Assembly: GCF_001011155.1 (NCBI RefSeq)
Contig: NZ_CP011479.1
Location: 1,940,501 to 2,004,500, forward strand
Length of the DNA: 64,000 nucleotides
From: Hoeflea sp. IMCC20628
Lineage (GTDB): Bacteria; Pseudomonadota; Alphaproteobacteria; Rhizobiales; Rhizobiaceae
Direction: 5' to 3'
Shown here: piece by piece, positions 47,649 to 57,506 of the stretch
How positions within the stretch are numbered: the first letter of the stretch is position 1
Layout of the letters: every line of letters starts with the position of its first letter
The notes under the pieces: generated by a model
Database searches by the model: none
Seen by the model: only the letters and a program-made list of their open reading frames with translations
What the model was told of the DNA's origin: nothing
Made by a program: the position numbers and the translations under genes

Positions 47649-50504
47649 TTGACAGACCAGAAAACACCCGCCGGACCGATTACGCCAGGCATTCAGCCGG
47701 TTTCGATTGTCGAGGAAATGCAGCGCTCATATCTCGATTACGCCATGAGCGTGATCGTCAGCCGTGCGCTGCCCGATGTGCGCGACGGGCTCAAGCCCGT
47801 GCATCGCCGGATCCTCTACGCAATGCATGAGGGCGGCTACCACTGGAACCGCAAATATGTGAAATCGTCCCGCATCGTCGGTGACGTGATGGGTAAATAT
47901 CACCCGCACGGCGACCAGTCGATTTATGACGCCATGGTGCGCATGGCGCAGCATTGGTCGATGAGCGCCATGCTGGTTGACGGGCAGGGCAACTTTGGCT
48001 CGATCGATGGCGATCCGCCTGCCGCGATGCGCTACACCGAATCGCGTCTGGCCAAGCTGTCGCACGAGATGCTCGAGGACATCGACAAGGATACCGTCGA
48101 TTTCCAGGAAACCTACGACGCCTCGGGTCGCGAACCGAAGGTTGTGCCGGCACGATTCCCCAATCTGCTGGTCAATGGCGCGGGCGGCATCGCCGTCGGC
48201 ATGGCCACCAACATTCCGCCGCACAATCTGGTCGAAGTGATCAATGGCTGCATGGCCATCATGGACAATCCGGCCATCGACCTCATTGAACTCATGAGCA
48301 TCATTCCCGGTCCGGATTTCCCGACCTCGGGCATCATTCTAGGCCAGGCCGGCATCCGCCAGGCATTCGAGACCGGCCGTGGGTCGGTGATGATGCGCGG
48401 CAAGGTTCATGTCGAACCGATGCGCAATGACCGTGAAGCCATCATCATCACCGAAGTTCCCTATCAGGTGAACAAGGCGACGATGATCGAGAAAATGGCC
48501 GAACTGGTGCGCGACAAGCGCATCGAGGGCATTTCCGATCTGCGCGACGAATCCGACCGCCAGGGCTACCGGGTGGTGATCGAGCTCAAGCGCGACGTTG
48601 TCGCCGACGTGATCATCAACCAGCTTTACCGCTACACGCCGCTGCAGTCCTCCTTCGGCGTCAACATGGTGGCGCTCAACGGCGGCAAGCCGGAGCTGAT
48701 GAACCTGATCGACATGCTGAAGGCCTTTGTCGCCTTCCGCGAGGATGTGATAACCCGGCGGACCAAGTACCTGCTGCGCAAGGCGCGTGAGCGGGCGCAT
48801 GTGTTGGTGGGTCTCGCCATTGCGGTCGCCAATATCGATGAAGTCATTGCGTTGATCCGCAAGGCGCCGGATCCTGCCACCGCGCGCGAACAGTTGATGA
48901 CCCGGCGCTGGCCGGCCCGGGAAGTGGAACCGCTGATCCTTCTGATCGACGATCCGCGTCACCGCATTAACGAGGAAGACGGCACCTACAATCTTTCCGA
49001 GGAACAGGCCCGCGCCATTCTCGAATTGCGTCTGGCCCGACTGACCGCGCTTGGACGCGATGAGATCGGCGACGAACTCGGCAAGATCGGCGATGAAATC
49101 AAGGATTTCCTCGAAATCCTCGCCTCCCGTGTCCGGGTTCAGCAGATCGTCAAGGACGAACTGATTGCCGTGCGCGATGAATTCGGCGTACCGCGCCGCA
49201 CCGTGATCACCGAAGGTGGCGCGGACATGGACGACGAAGACCTGATTGCCCGCGAGGACATGGTGGTCACCGTCAGCCACGCCGGCTACATCAAGCGGGT
49301 GCCGCTCGCCACCTACCGGGCGCAGCGTCGCGGCGGCAAGGGCCGTTCCGGCATGGCCACCCGCGACGAGGATTTCGTCACACGGCTGTTTGTCGCCAAC
49401 ACCCATACGCCGGTGCTGTTCTTCTCCTCGCGCGGCATTGTCTACAAGGAAAAGGTCTGGCGCCTGCCGATCGGTACGCCAACCTCGAAGGGCAAGGCGC
49501 TGATCAACATGCTGCCTCTGGAAAAGGGCGAGCGGATCACCTCGATCATGCCATTGCCCGAGGACGAATCGAGCTGGGCCAATCTCGACGTGATGTTCGC
49601 CACCACGCGCGGCACCGTGCGGCGCAACAAGTTGTCGGACTTCATCCAGGTCAACCGCAATGGCAAGATCGCCATGAAGCTCGACGATGAGAATGACTCC
49701 ATTCTCAATGTCGAGACCTGCAATGAATTCGACGACGTGTTGCTGACCACGGCTCTCGGGCAGTGCATCCGCTTCCGGGTCGATGACGTGCGCGTCTTTG
49801 CCGGACGCAACTCGATCGGCGTGCGCGGCATGAATCTCGGCACCGACGATCACATCATCTCGATGACCATCGTGCATCATGTTGATGCCGAAGCCGCTGA
49901 ACGCGCAGCCTTCCTCAAGCGCGCCATGGCCGAACGCCGGGCAGAACTCGGCGACGACGCAGAAGAAGTGGTTCTGGTCGGAGAAGAAGCCGAGGAAATC
50001 GGCGAACTCTCCAATGACCGCTACGAGGAACTGAAAGCCCGCGAGCAGTTCATCCTGACGGTCAGCGAAAAGGGTTATGGCAAGCGCTCATCAACCTATG
50101 AGTTCCGCATCTCGGGCCGTGGCGGCAAGGGCATCCGCGCCACCGACACTTCCAAGACCAATGAAATCGGTCCGCTGATCGCCGCCTTCCCGGTCGAGCA
50201 GGGCGACCAGATCATGATGGTGTCGGATGGCGGCCAGGTGATCCGGGTTCCGGTCGGCGGCATCCGCCTGGCCGGCCGCGCCACCAAGGGCGTCACCATC
50301 TTCTCCACCGCCAAGGACGAACGCGTCGTCTCCGTCGACCGCATCAGCGAGCCGGAAGCCGATGAAGAGCTTTTGGAAGAGGGCGTTGAGGGTGTAGCGG
50401 CAGTTGATGGAACCGTGGCTCCGGACGCTGATCCTGCTACACCTGACGCTGACGACACCCAGGCGCCTGACGCCGGCTCAGATGGCGAAGAGCCACAGAC
50501 CTGA
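47649..50504 (+). CDS. gyrA: DNA gyrase subunit A
   Basis: The cutting subunit of DNA gyrase, which adds negative supercoils. 951 residues. The active-site tyrosine is in [10 protein letters not shown], and the winged-helix region [20 protein letters not shown] contains the quinolone site; Gln90 stands where E. coli has Ser83. The C-terminal domain has the GyrA box region [16 protein letters not shown] and a long acidic tail. It starts with TTG at 47649; no ATG is near. A terminator follows. Confidence 0.96.
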   Translation: MTDQKTPAGPITPGIQPVSIVEEMQRSYLDYAMSVIVSRALPDVRDGLKPVHRRILYAMHEGGYHWNRKYVKSSRIVGDVMGKYHPHGDQSIYDAMVRMAQHWSMSAMLVDGQGNFGSIDGDPPAAMRYTESRLAKLSHEMLEDIDKDTVDFQETYDASGREPKVVPARFPNLLVNGAGGIAVGMATNIPPHNLVEVINGCMAIMDNPAIDLIELMSIIPGPDFPTSGIILGQAGIRQAFETGRGSVMMRGKVHVEPMRNDREAIIITEVPYQVNKATMIEKMAELVRDKRIEGISDLRDESDRQGYRVVIELKRDVVADVIINQLYRYTPLQSSFGVNMVALNGGKPELMNLIDMLKAFVAFREDVITRRTKYLLRKARERAHVLVGLAIAVANIDEVIALIRKAPDPATAREQLMTRRWPAREVEPLILLIDDPRHRINEEDGTYNLSEEQARAILELRLARLTALGRDEIGDELGKIGDEIKDFLEILASRVRVQQIVKDELIAVRDEFGVPRRTVITEGGADMDDEDLIAREDMVVTVSHAGYIKRVPLATYRAQRRGGKGRSGMATRDEDFVTRLFVANTHTPVLFFSSRGIVYKEKVWRLPIGTPTSKGKALINMLPLEKGERITSIMPLPEDESSWANLDVMFATTRGTVRRNKLSDFIQVNRNGKIAMKLDDENDSILNVETCNEFDDVLLTTALGQCIRFRVDDVRVFAGRNSIGVRGMNLGTDDHIISMTIVHHVDAEAAERAAFLKRAMAERRAELGDDAEEVVLVGEEAEEIGELSNDRYEELKAREQFILTVSEKGYGKRSSTYEFRISGRGGKGIRATDTSKTNEIGPLIAAFPVEQGDQIMMVSDGGQVIRVPVGGIRLAGRATKGVTIFSTAKDERVVSVDRISEPEADEELLEEGVEGVAAVDGTVAPDADPATPDADDTQAPDAGSDGEEPQT

Positions 50505-50546
50505 TCCGTCTGATTGATCGGCCCAACGGGTCAACAAAAGTGAATC

Positions 50547-50572
50547 AGCCGGGGAGAAATCCCCGGCTTTTT
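50547..50572 (+). terminator. Rho-independent terminator of gyrA
   Basis: AGCCGGGGA (50547-50555), loop GAAA, TCCCCGGCT (50560-50568), followed by a T-run to 50572. It lies 43 nt after the gyrA stop codon. Confidence 0.92.
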
Positions 50573-50705
50573 CGCGCAGTACCACGAGAAACTGCTTTCC
50601 GGATTTTCCGAGCGTTGGCTTGTGTGAGTTGACTAACATCAATGCTGAAGAATTAGTTTCAATTGTACTCTAGCTAGTATTAAGGTCTGAGGTGTTATCG
50701 TTGAA

Positions 50706-51614
50706 ATGTCGGTATCTCGCCGTAGCTTTGTTGTAGGTGCTGCAACCACGTTTGGTGCCGCGTTGTTTGGCGGCGGATACGCGATCGGATCCTATGGAGA
50801 GGCTTTAGCCGCAGCGCACGCGCGGATCGCGCAGAAAAGCAGCCTGCTGAGAACATATTATGGGGACCTCGAGTATGCCATCGAAGGTCACGGTGAGCCG
50901 TTTATGATGGTTCACGGAACTGGTGGGGGCTTCGATCAGGGGTTGCGTTTTGCCCGAGGATTGATTTCCAACGGATTTGAAGTGATCGCACCATCACGTT
51001 TCGGCTATCTACGCAGCGACTTTCCATCCAACCCGTCACCCCAGAACCAAGCAGATGCATTTGTCGAACTGTTGGATGAGTTGGGCATTGACAAGATCCC
51101 GATTGCTGGCGGTTCGGCCGGGGCTATTCCGGCAGCACACTTTGCGCTCCGCCATCCTAGCCGTTGTTCGCATCTGATCCTCATAGTCCCCGCAATGAAC
51201 TTGAGTGATCGCGACCCAGTCGAATTTACCCAGTTCCAGCAGTTCCTGATTGGAAAAATGTTGTCGTCGGATCGTTGGTTCTGGGCCGTTCAAAGACTGG
51301 CGCCTAACCAGTTGATAGGCACGTTGCTGGCGACAGATCCCGCCCTTTTGACATCCGTATCCGCTTCAGAGCGTGAAAGGGCGTATCTGGTGCTCAATGA
51401 ACTGATTCCAATAAGTGGACGCACTCAAGGGATGGCGAATGATGGCAAGATAGCGGGTAGCCCAACGGACATCGATTTTTCGCAGATTGTAACGCCGACA
51501 TTGATCATTTCTGCCGAAGATGACCGGTTCGGGACTGCACAGACCTCGCGTATTATTACTGAAAGAATCCCTTCCTCGAAGCTTGTCATGTTTCCAACCG
51601 GCGGGCACCTTTGA
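50706..51614 (+). CDS. Tat-exported alpha/beta hydrolase, shortened by an in-frame TGA
   Basis: 302 residues as read. The Tat motif SRRSFV at residues 4-9 and the hydrophobic stretch after it suggest export of a folded enzyme. MMVHGTGGGFDQG, the nucleophile Ser137 in GGSAGA, SAEDDRFG and TGGHL give the triad. The TGA at 51612-51614 comes right after GGHL; in the same frame the sequence continues LGHDENLSNEVADFVGHLSD to a TGA at 51677, which looks like the genuine C-terminus. The codon use is more AT-rich than that of neighbouring genes. Confidence 0.75.
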   Translation: MSVSRRSFVVGAATTFGAALFGGGYAIGSYGEALAAAHARIAQKSSLLRTYYGDLEYAIEGHGEPFMMVHGTGGGFDQGLRFARGLISNGFEVIAPSRFGYLRSDFPSNPSPQNQADAFVELLDELGIDKIPIAGGSAGAIPAAHFALRHPSRCSHLILIVPAMNLSDRDPVEFTQFQQFLIGKMLSSDRWFWAVQRLAPNQLIGTLLATDPALLTSVSASERERAYLVLNELIPISGRTQGMANDGKIAGSPTDIDFSQIVTPTLIISAEDDRFGTAQTSRIITERIPSSKLVMFPTGGHL

Positions 51615-51858
51615 CTTGGGCATGATGAAAATCTGTCCAACGAAGTGGCAGATTTCGTTGGACACCTTAGCGATTGATCAAATTAACTCGATGGCCACGT
51701 CTCATGACAATTCAATCCAGGAATTTTCCAATTCCGGTTGTACCGCTTGGTCGCTTTGAAAGCATAGGGCTCATCAGCACCGATCTTTCCCCTCCTGCCA
51801 CATTCTGGCAGCATAACCTGCTACACTCTCCCGTCGCCATCCCACCCCGGAGCCAATA

Positions 51859-52563
51859 TTGTCCCGCGCTGCCCGTCTTCTCGATCTCTTGCAAGTCTTC
51901 CGGCGCTACAAGCGGCCGGTCAGTGGCGCGTCGCTGGCCGAAGAGCTCGGCGTGTCGCTGCGCACCATCTATCGCGACATCGAGACGCTGAAATCGCAAG
52001 GGGCGGCGATTGACGGGGAGGCGGGGGTCGGTTTCGTGCTCAAGCCCGGTTTCATGCTGCCGCCGCTGATGTTTACCGAGGACGAGATCGAGGCGTTGGT
52101 GCTGGGCTCGCGATGGGTCGCCGAGCAGGCCGACCAGCCGCTTGGGGCTGCGGCGCGCAATGCCTTGGTCAAGATCGCCGCCGTGCTGCCCGATGATCTC
52201 AAGGCCGGGCTGGATGAATCCACTTTGCTGGTGGTTCCCGGCCCGCCACTTGCCGCCGGCGAGAGCGAATTGCCACGCATTCGCGATGCCATTCGCCGCC
52301 AGCGCAAGCTGTCCATTTCCTATGCCGACGTCAATGGCGCCTGCAGTGAACGCACCATCTGGCCGATCGCGCTGGCGTTTTTCGACCGTGCCAGGGTGGT
52401 GGTGTCCTGGTGTGAATTGCGCAATGATTTCCGGCATTTCCGGGCCGACAGGATTGTCGGGCTGACCGTGCAGCCTGCTGCCTATCCGCAACGCCGCGCC
52501 GTGTTGATGAAACAATGGCAGGCCAAGGAGGGGCTGCATCTGCGCTCCCGGTCGAGTGACTAG
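51859..52563 (+). CDS. YafY/WYL family transcriptional regulator
   Basis: A 234-residue regulator starting with TTG. The N-terminal HTH_11 helix-turn-helix is RPVSGASLAEELGVSLRTIYRDI (split here: helix residues about 18-40), and the C-terminal WYL domain senses a ligand (RKLSISYADVNG). It is encoded 92 nt upstream of a VOC-family protein on the same strand, a common pair in rhizobia in which the regulator probably controls the VOC gene. Confidence 0.88.
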   Translation: MSRAARLLDLLQVFRRYKRPVSGASLAEELGVSLRTIYRDIETLKSQGAAIDGEAGVGFVLKPGFMLPPLMFTEDEIEALVLGSRWVAEQADQPLGAAARNALVKIAAVLPDDLKAGLDESTLLVVPGPPLAAGESELPRIRDAIRRQRKLSISYADVNGACSERTIWPIALAFFDRARVVVSWCELRNDFRHFRADRIVGLTVQPAAYPQRRAVLMKQWQAKEGLHLRSRSSD

Positions 52564-52655
52564 TCATGCTTACTACTGACATTATTTGGCAGTAGTAAAT
52601 TGTAATCTTCGTGGTGTCGAAAGACGAACAAACTCACGAACTCACGGAGATCAAA

Positions 52656-53024
52656 ATGTTGACTTTCAATTTCGTGCTGCTGCATGTCGCCGATCCGGTC
52701 GCCAGCGTCAGCTTCTATTCCGGGCTGCTCGGAAAGCCGGCGATTGAATCGGAGCCGCAATTTGCCATGCTGCCACTGAGCGACACTGTGATGCTCGGCC
52801 TCTGGCTTGCCAGCGATGCCGATCCCTCGAGAACCGGAAAGCCCGGCGCCAGCGAGATCTCGTTTGATACAGCTGACCTGCCGGCGCTGCAAAAGCTCCA
52901 CGACGACTGGCGCGCCAGGGGGCTGCCGATCCTGGTCGAGCCGGTGCAGATGCCGTTCGGCCACACTTTTGTTGCGGCTGATCCCGACGGGCACCGCATT
53001 CGCGTGGTGGCGAGCAATTCCTGA
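52656..53024 (+). CDS. VOC family protein (glyoxalase/bleomycin-resistance-like)
   Basis: A 122-residue protein of the vicinal-oxygen-chelate fold. FNFVLLHVADPVASVSFYSGLLG opens the first beta-alpha unit (residues 4-26) and FGHTFVAADPDGHRIRVVA closes the second. The group includes drug-binding proteins that sequester bleomycin or phenazines, and dioxygenases; which it is here is open. GGAG precedes the ATG at 52656. It is probably controlled by the upstream WYL regulator. Confidence 0.87.
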   Translation: MLTFNFVLLHVADPVASVSFYSGLLGKPAIESEPQFAMLPLSDTVMLGLWLASDADPSRTGKPGASEISFDTADLPALQKLHDDWRARGLPILVEPVQMPFGHTFVAADPDGHRIRVVASNS

Positions 53025-53050
53025 ATTAGGTCATAGGTTTGAATGAAAAT

Positions 53051-53084
53051 GGCCCGGCCCGTGGAGTTGTCCATGGACCGGGCC
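53051..53084 (-). terminator. Terminator for the 41-residue protein gene
   Basis: GGCCCGGCCCGTGGA (53051-53065), loop GTTG, TCCATGGACCGGGCC (53070-53084): 15 pairs with two mismatches of wobble type. On the minus strand it is followed by ATTTTC. It lies 27 nt after the small gene's stop codon and may also serve the convergent VOC gene. Confidence 0.75.
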
Positions 53085-53110
53085 TAATGGCGGGTGCGGC
53101 GTGGCGCGTG

Positions 53111-53236
53111 TCAGCGACGCCGTTCCCAGATCGGATCATTTGCCTTGTGGGGCAGCTCCTTGCGGAGCGCGCCAAGCACGAGGCCGCTGAAAAGCATGAC
53201 AATCATCAAGGCAAGCAGTGCCAAAGCTACGGTCAT
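53111..53236 (-). CDS. Small membrane protein of 41 residues
   Basis: ATG at 53236 (or GTG at 53239) is preceded by AAGGAGG. The product begins MTVALALLALMIVMLFSGLV, a single membrane helix, then a basic tail with KELPHKANDPIWERRR. The gene sits between two larger genes, has its own ribosome binding site and a terminator hairpin 27 nt after its stop, so it is a likely expressed small protein. No homologue is recognised by eye. It is too short for usual gene calls. Confidence 0.6.
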   Translation of the reverse strand: MTVALALLALMIVMLFSGLVLGALRKELPHKANDPIWERRR

Positions 53237-53377
53237 CACGGTGTCCTCCTTCGCATCTCAGTTTGATGCCGACACCATGACAAAAGCTGAATGAACCCAA
53301 CCTAAATGAAATCATCCCTAACTTTTTGCTAAAGCCGATCTGGCGCATCATGGGTCGAAGAATGCCGCTTTCAGCCG

Positions 53378-54289
53378 TCAGAACAGGTGAACAGCACCAG
53401 GGACCGCCAGACCGAAATCCGGACCGCTGGCGCGCGGCGGCGGCAGGGTTGCGAACATCGCATGCACGTCCTCGTCGCTGGTTCCGTCTTCGAGCTGGGT
53501 GGTCCAGACCCGGAACGAGCTCAGTTGATAGGTGCCGAACGAGGTGATCATCGCCACATCGGAGGCGTCCGAGCCGCGCACCATCAGGATGCGGCCAATG
53601 CGCGGCGCATTGTAGCGCGCGTCGACCGTGTGCCAGCTGCCGCCGAGAAAGACCTCGAACCAGGCGCAGAAATCATCAAAGCCGGTATCAGGCACACCGA
53701 TGTCGCCGAGATAACCGCTGACGTAGCGCGCCGGAATGTTCATGGCCCGGCACAGGCTGACGCCCAGATGGGCAAAGTCGCGACAGACGCCGGATTTTTC
53801 CTCCAGCACATCGCGCGCCGTCTTGTCGGGGCGACCGAACTTGTAGCCGAAGGTCACATGGTTATGGACGAAGGTGCAGATCGCCTGCACACGCGGCCAG
53901 CCTTCCTGGGTATTGCCGAAATTGGCCCAAGCAAAATTCCCCAGGCTGTCGGAATCGCAATAGCGGCTTGCCCCGAGGAAATCGAGGGTGTCGCTGGGCA
54001 GATCCTCGATCCGGTGCTGGATGGCGAAGGTCGGAAAGATATCCGGCACGCCGCTGACTTCGGCAACGCAATCGGACCAGAAGGTGGTGCGGCCCTGGTC
54101 GGCGACCGCGCGGGAGATGCGGTTGCCATAGTGGTCCACATAGACCGAGATCGGGGTCATGCTGGTGGTCCGGACATAATCAGCACCGATCAGCCGTCCG
54201 TTGAATTCCGTATGTGTCGACAGGGCCAGCAACATCGGCACCGGCGCCGGACAATCAACCATTATTTCGAAACCAAACCTGATGAGCAT
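53378..54289 (-). CDS. Transglutaminase family protein
   Basis: A 303-residue protein. The transglutaminase core shows C169 in SGVCRDFAHLGV, H220 in WHTVDARYN and D223 in the same motif. An N-terminal beta-sandwich domain (residues 1-100) precedes it. The group is common in bacteria as cysteine proteases or transglutaminases of unknown substrate. There is no signal peptide, so it should be cytoplasmic. The ATG at 54289 is the first of the frame. Confidence 0.88.
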   Translation of the reverse strand: MLIRFGFEIMVDCPAPVPMLLALSTHTEFNGRLIGADYVRTTSMTPISVYVDHYGNRISRAVADQGRTTFWSDCVAEVSGVPDIFPTFAIQHRIEDLPSDTLDFLGASRYCDSDSLGNFAWANFGNTQEGWPRVQAICTFVHNHVTFGYKFGRPDKTARDVLEEKSGVCRDFAHLGVSLCRAMNIPARYVSGYLGDIGVPDTGFDDFCAWFEVFLGGSWHTVDARYNAPRIGRILMVRGSDASDVAMITSFGTYQLSSFRVWTTQLEDGTSDEDVHAMFATLPPPRASGPDFGLAVPGAVHLF

Positions 54290-54657
54290 GTCGACACCTT
54301 ATGTAAAGAAACTCTGAAACGGGTTCACAGTCACTTGGTTCCCACGCCAATGCCGTCAATCTTCTGATCAAGGCGGGCACATGCATTATGACACGAAGGA
54401 GAAGACTTCGCCCTGTTCTTTTTCTGCGGTGCACAATTTTTCAATTGCAACACGCTGAAGTGGAGCCTGTTCCCGAAGTTTCGCCTTTGATTCACCTCAA
54501 TAGGGGAGTATGGTGGGGTCATGTTAAGTCAGGCGTGACGTAGGTGTGTTCATTGCGGGCTCACGATCACCTCACTTGCATCTCGACCTTGATTTGGAAA
54601 ATACCGCACTGTGCGCGCCTGCGCTGCGCCGGGCGGCGACAGTATTGGATTGCATGA
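54290..54657. other. Intergenic region
   Basis: About 370 nt between divergent genes. A short open frame of 63 codons on the minus strand at 54331-54522 has no ribosome binding site and an unconvincing composition. I see no repeat or RNA. Confidence 0.4.
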
Positions 54658-54870
54658 ATGGCCAAGAACATTTTCACCAAGGGACAACAGGTCTCGCTGC
54701 AGTCGCGCGTCGGGTTGTCACCGCGGACGCCGGACGAATTCACCGTGCTGATGCGGCTGCCCGACAATGGCGGCAAGCCGCAATACCGGATCCGCAATGA
54801 AGAGCAGGGTCACGAACGGGTGGAACAGGGCAGCAATCTGGAACTGATCGAGACCGCCCAGAGCGAATAG
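54658..54870 (+). CDS. Small conserved protein of unknown function
   Basis: A 70-residue soluble protein starting MAKNIFTKGQQVSLQSR, with a central VLMRLPDNGGKPQYRIRNE that looks like a short beta-barrel. It is probably a conserved rhizobial protein, but I cannot give a family name. It is followed 126 nt later by a second small gene on the same strand. Confidence 0.65.
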   Translation: MAKNIFTKGQQVSLQSRVGLSPRTPDEFTVLMRLPDNGGKPQYRIRNEEQGHERVEQGSNLELIETAQSE

Positions 54871-54995
54871 ATCTGCTCAAGCGTCGGCTTGTCGAAAATG
54901 CTGCGCGTGAGCGCTGAAAGACCGCGAATTTGCGCATCATCCTTTGCTTGAACCGATTCCGGTTCAAAGGATTTCGCGCCAGAACAGGAAATGTC

Positions 54996-55136
54996 ATGGC
55001 CAAGGGTCAAATGAAATCGAACAAGGAAGTTCGCAAGCCGAAGAAAGACAAGGCTGCAGCATCCTCCGCATCTGCGCCGGGTTCGGCAGTCAAGCAGCTG
55101 GAAACCAATCCGTTCCAGAAAAAAACCAAGAAGTGA
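54996..55136 (+). CDS. Small basic protein of unknown function
   Basis: A 46-residue, lysine- and alanine-rich protein starting MAKGQMKSNKEVRKPKKDK and ending PFQKKTKK. AGGAAA precedes the ATG at 54996. The repetitive basic composition suggests a nucleic acid-associated or disordered protein; I recognise no family. Confidence 0.55.
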   Translation: MAKGQMKSNKEVRKPKKDKAAASSASAPGSAVKQLETNPFQKKTKK

Positions 55137-55170
55137 GCCGTCGCTTGATCGCATGGTCGCGAGCCATGCG

Positions 55171-55431
55171 ATGATCGGGTTTCCGAACTCCATGCGCAGT
55201 TTTGACGAAGACGCGGGGATCATCCGCTTCTCCGGCTATGATGGCGTCAAGGAAATCCGCTTCGTGCTGGAGGCGCCTGCGCTTGAGCAGTTTGCCAAAC
55301 TGGACCGCTCGCCGGACACCGATTATCTCGGCGCCTTCGACAGCTTCCGCGAGCAGATCGACGCCGCCGCTGTGCGGGCCTACAAGCGCACCGGCAAGCC
55401 GGTCATCCGCCTGACCATCGCGGATTTTTAA
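55171..55431 (+). CDS. DUF1488 family protein
   Basis: An 86-residue protein of the DUF1488 family: FPNSMRSFDEDAGIIRFSGYDG at the start (residues 4-25) and VRAYKRTGKPVIRLTIADF at the end are typical. Function unknown. The ATG at 55171 matches the family start; an upstream ATG at 55153 adds 6 residues. coaD follows. Confidence 0.8.
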   Translation: MIGFPNSMRSFDEDAGIIRFSGYDGVKEIRFVLEAPALEQFAKLDRSPDTDYLGAFDSFREQIDAAAVRAYKRTGKPVIRLTIADF

Positions 55432-55595
55432 GAGCGCGATCCGGTGTGATCATCCTGAAAAAGCCATGACGCATCGACATTTGCTTGCCGGTCGCGTTTT
55501 TGCAGTTTCTGATCTTGCCTTGATGTGCTTCGATTGGCATGACAAAAGGCCGGACCAAAGGCCCGTTCACAGGCCCTATCAAAGGGAAGACTTCG

Positions 55596-56087
55596 ATGCG
55601 CATCGCGTTCTATCCTGGGTCATTCGACCCCATGACCAACGGTCATATCGACGTGCTGGAGCAGTCGCTGGCGCTGTGCGACGAACTGGTGATCGGCATC
55701 GGCGTGCATCCGGGAAAAACCCCGATGTTCTCCTTTGACGAGCGCGTCAGCATGATCGATCATGTGGTCCGCTCTCAGTTTTCTGAACGTGCCCAATCGG
55801 TTAGTGTCGTTTCTTTCCAGGGACTGGTAGTGGAGGCGGCGCGAACCGCAGGTGCCAGCGTGCTGGTGCGCGGGCTGCGTGATGGCACCGATCTCGACTA
55901 TGAAATGCAGATGGCCGGCATGAACCGGGCCATGGCGCCCGATGTCACCACTGTATTTGCGCCGGCCTACCCGGAATCCCGCCACATCACCGCCACGCTT
56001 GTGCGGCAAATCGCCAAGATGGGTGGCGATGTCACGCCATTTGTTCCGGTTGTGGTGCAAAAGGCGCTGGCCGCGCGGATCTCGTAA
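55596..56087 (+). CDS. coaD: Pantetheine-phosphate adenylyltransferase
   Basis: Makes dephospho-CoA from phosphopantetheine and ATP, the penultimate step of CoA synthesis. 163 residues. The nucleotidyltransferase motif [15 protein letters not shown] with T/HxGH is at residues 5-19, and [19 protein letters not shown] covers the second nucleotide site. GGGAAG precedes the ATG at 55596; the longer frame from 55539 is not needed. Two peptidylprolyl isomerases follow. Confidence 0.95.
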   Translation: MRIAFYPGSFDPMTNGHIDVLEQSLALCDELVIGIGVHPGKTPMFSFDERVSMIDHVVRSQFSERAQSVSVVSFQGLVVEAARTAGASVLVRGLRDGTDLDYEMQMAGMNRAMAPDVTTVFAPAYPESRHITATLVRQIAKMGGDVTPFVPVVVQKALAARIS

Positions 56088-56193
56088 GCCCATTTCACGT
56101 CGTCGCAGCGTTGCCAAGCCTGCGGCGGTATGTCAAACGATTGCCGCCGGGATCAAATCAATGGCCGGACGGCGCTATTTCTCTGGAGTTTGC

Positions 56194-56880
56194 ATGCGAC
56201 TTTCACGTCTTTTCTCAGCCAGCCTGCTTGTCCTTGGATTGGCGCTGACAGCTTGCGATTCAAACGTCGGGATGCAAGCCGACACCTCAAAAACTGAAGA
56301 TGCGGTCATCAAGCCGGTGGTTGAAGCCGAACCTTCGGCCACCACACAGGAAACCGCCAAGGAAGATGCCAAGCCCGCCAATGCGGCCGAGCAGCTGACC
56401 ATCACACTGAAAACCGGCGATGTGGTTATCGAACTCGCCGACGATGTCGCGCCGCAGCACGCCGCCCGGCTCAAGGCGCTGGCCGATGCGGGTGAATACG
56501 ACAATGTCGCGTTTCACCGGGTGATCGACGGCTTCATGGCCCAGACCGGCGACGTTCAGTTCGGCGACATGGAAGACGGCTTTGTGGCGCAGCGCGCCGG
56601 CACCGGCGGATCGTCCAATCCCGATCTCAAGGCCGAATTCTCCGACGTGTCGTTTGACCGCGGCGTTGTCGGCATGGCGCGGTCGCAAAGCCCGGATTCA
56701 GCCAATTCGCAATTCTTCATCATGCTGGCGCCCGGAACCTTCCTCAACGGTCAGTACACCGTGGTGGGCAAGGTTGTCGAAGGCATGGAGCATGTCGACA
56801 AGATCAAGCTCGGCGACGCCGACAACAATGGTTCGGTGACCGATCCGGATCGCATGATCAAGGTCCGCACCGGCGGCTGA
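56194..56880 (+). CDS. Peptidylprolyl isomerase, lipoprotein
   Basis: A 228-residue cyclophilin-type PPIase. The N-terminus is a lipoprotein signal with the lipobox LTAC (residues about 17-20), followed by a linker rich in Glu/Ala and the cyclophilin domain (VAFHRVIDGFMAQTGDVQFGD, NSQFFIMLAP). It is attached to the inner or outer membrane facing the periplasm. GGAG precedes the ATG at 56194. A cytoplasmic homologue follows directly. Confidence 0.9.
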   Translation: MRLSRLFSASLLVLGLALTACDSNVGMQADTSKTEDAVIKPVVEAEPSATTQETAKEDAKPANAAEQLTITLKTGDVVIELADDVAPQHAARLKALADAGEYDNVAFHRVIDGFMAQTGDVQFGDMEDGFVAQRAGTGGSSNPDLKAEFSDVSFDRGVVGMARSQSPDSANSQFFIMLAPGTFLNGQYTVVGKVVEGMEHVDKIKLGDADNNGSVTDPDRMIKVRTGG

Positions 56881-56918
56881 CGCACTATTATTCAAAGACA
56901 ACAACCAAGGAGACGACC

Positions 56919-57434
56919 ATGGCGGAGATCAAGGATCCCGAAAACACCCTCATCATGGAAACCACCAAGGGACAGGTGACCATTGAATTGCTTCCCGACC
57001 TGGCTCCCGGCCATGTAGCGCGGATCAAGGAACTGGCCCGCGAAGGCGCCTATGACGGCGTGGTGTTTCACCGCGTCATCGAAGGCTTCATGGCGCAGAC
57101 CGGTGACGTCAAGTTCGGCAAGTCCGGCGGCAAGGATTTCAACCCCGGCCGTGCCGGCATGGGCGGCTCCGACAAGCCCGACCTGAAGGCTGAATTTTCC
57201 AACATGAACCATGGCCGCGGCACCTGCTCGATGGCGCGCTCGCAGGATCCGAACTCGGCCAACTCGCAGTTCTTCATCGTCTTTGACGACGCCGGCTTCC
57301 TCAACCGTCAGTACACGGTCTGGGGCCAGGTGACGTCCGGCATGGACAATGTCGACAAGATCAAGCGCGGCGAGCCGGTTCAGGATCCCGACAAGATCGT
57401 CTCGGTCAAGGTTGCTGCCGACATCAAGGCTTAA
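56919..57434 (+). CDS. ppiB: Peptidylprolyl isomerase, cytoplasmic
   Basis: A 171-residue cyclophilin. VVFHRVIEGFMAQTGDVKFG holds the catalytic Arg and SQFFIVFDDAGFLNRQYTVWG the substrate pocket. It has no signal peptide. AAGGAGA precedes the start. Together with the lipoprotein PPIase it covers both compartments. A terminator follows before queA. Confidence 0.92.
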   Translation: MAEIKDPENTLIMETTKGQVTIELLPDLAPGHVARIKELAREGAYDGVVFHRVIEGFMAQTGDVKFGKSGGKDFNPGRAGMGGSDKPDLKAEFSNMNHGRGTCSMARSQDPNSANSQFFIVFDDAGFLNRQYTVWGQVTSGMDNVDKIKRGEPVQDPDKIVSVKVAADIKA

Positions 57435-57443
57435 GTCACTGAT

Positions 57444-57493
57444 ACGCGCGGGATTTCTTCGGCTTCAGGCCATATGGATCCCGCGCGTTTTTT
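57444..57493 (+). terminator. Terminator between ppiB and queA
   Basis: ACGCGCGGGAT (57444-57454) pairs perfectly with ATCCCGCGCGT (57478-57488), followed by six T residues. The 23-nt loop may hold a small inner stem. Confidence 0.85.
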
Positions 57494-57506
57494 ATGAGGC
57501 GCAACG

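Noticed and set aside
48339-49880. A 513-codon minus-strand frame inside gyrA
   Set aside because: It is antisense to the gyrA domains, which are clearly coding.
54331-54522. A 63-codon minus-strand frame
   Set aside because: No ribosome binding site and an unlikely amino-acid composition.
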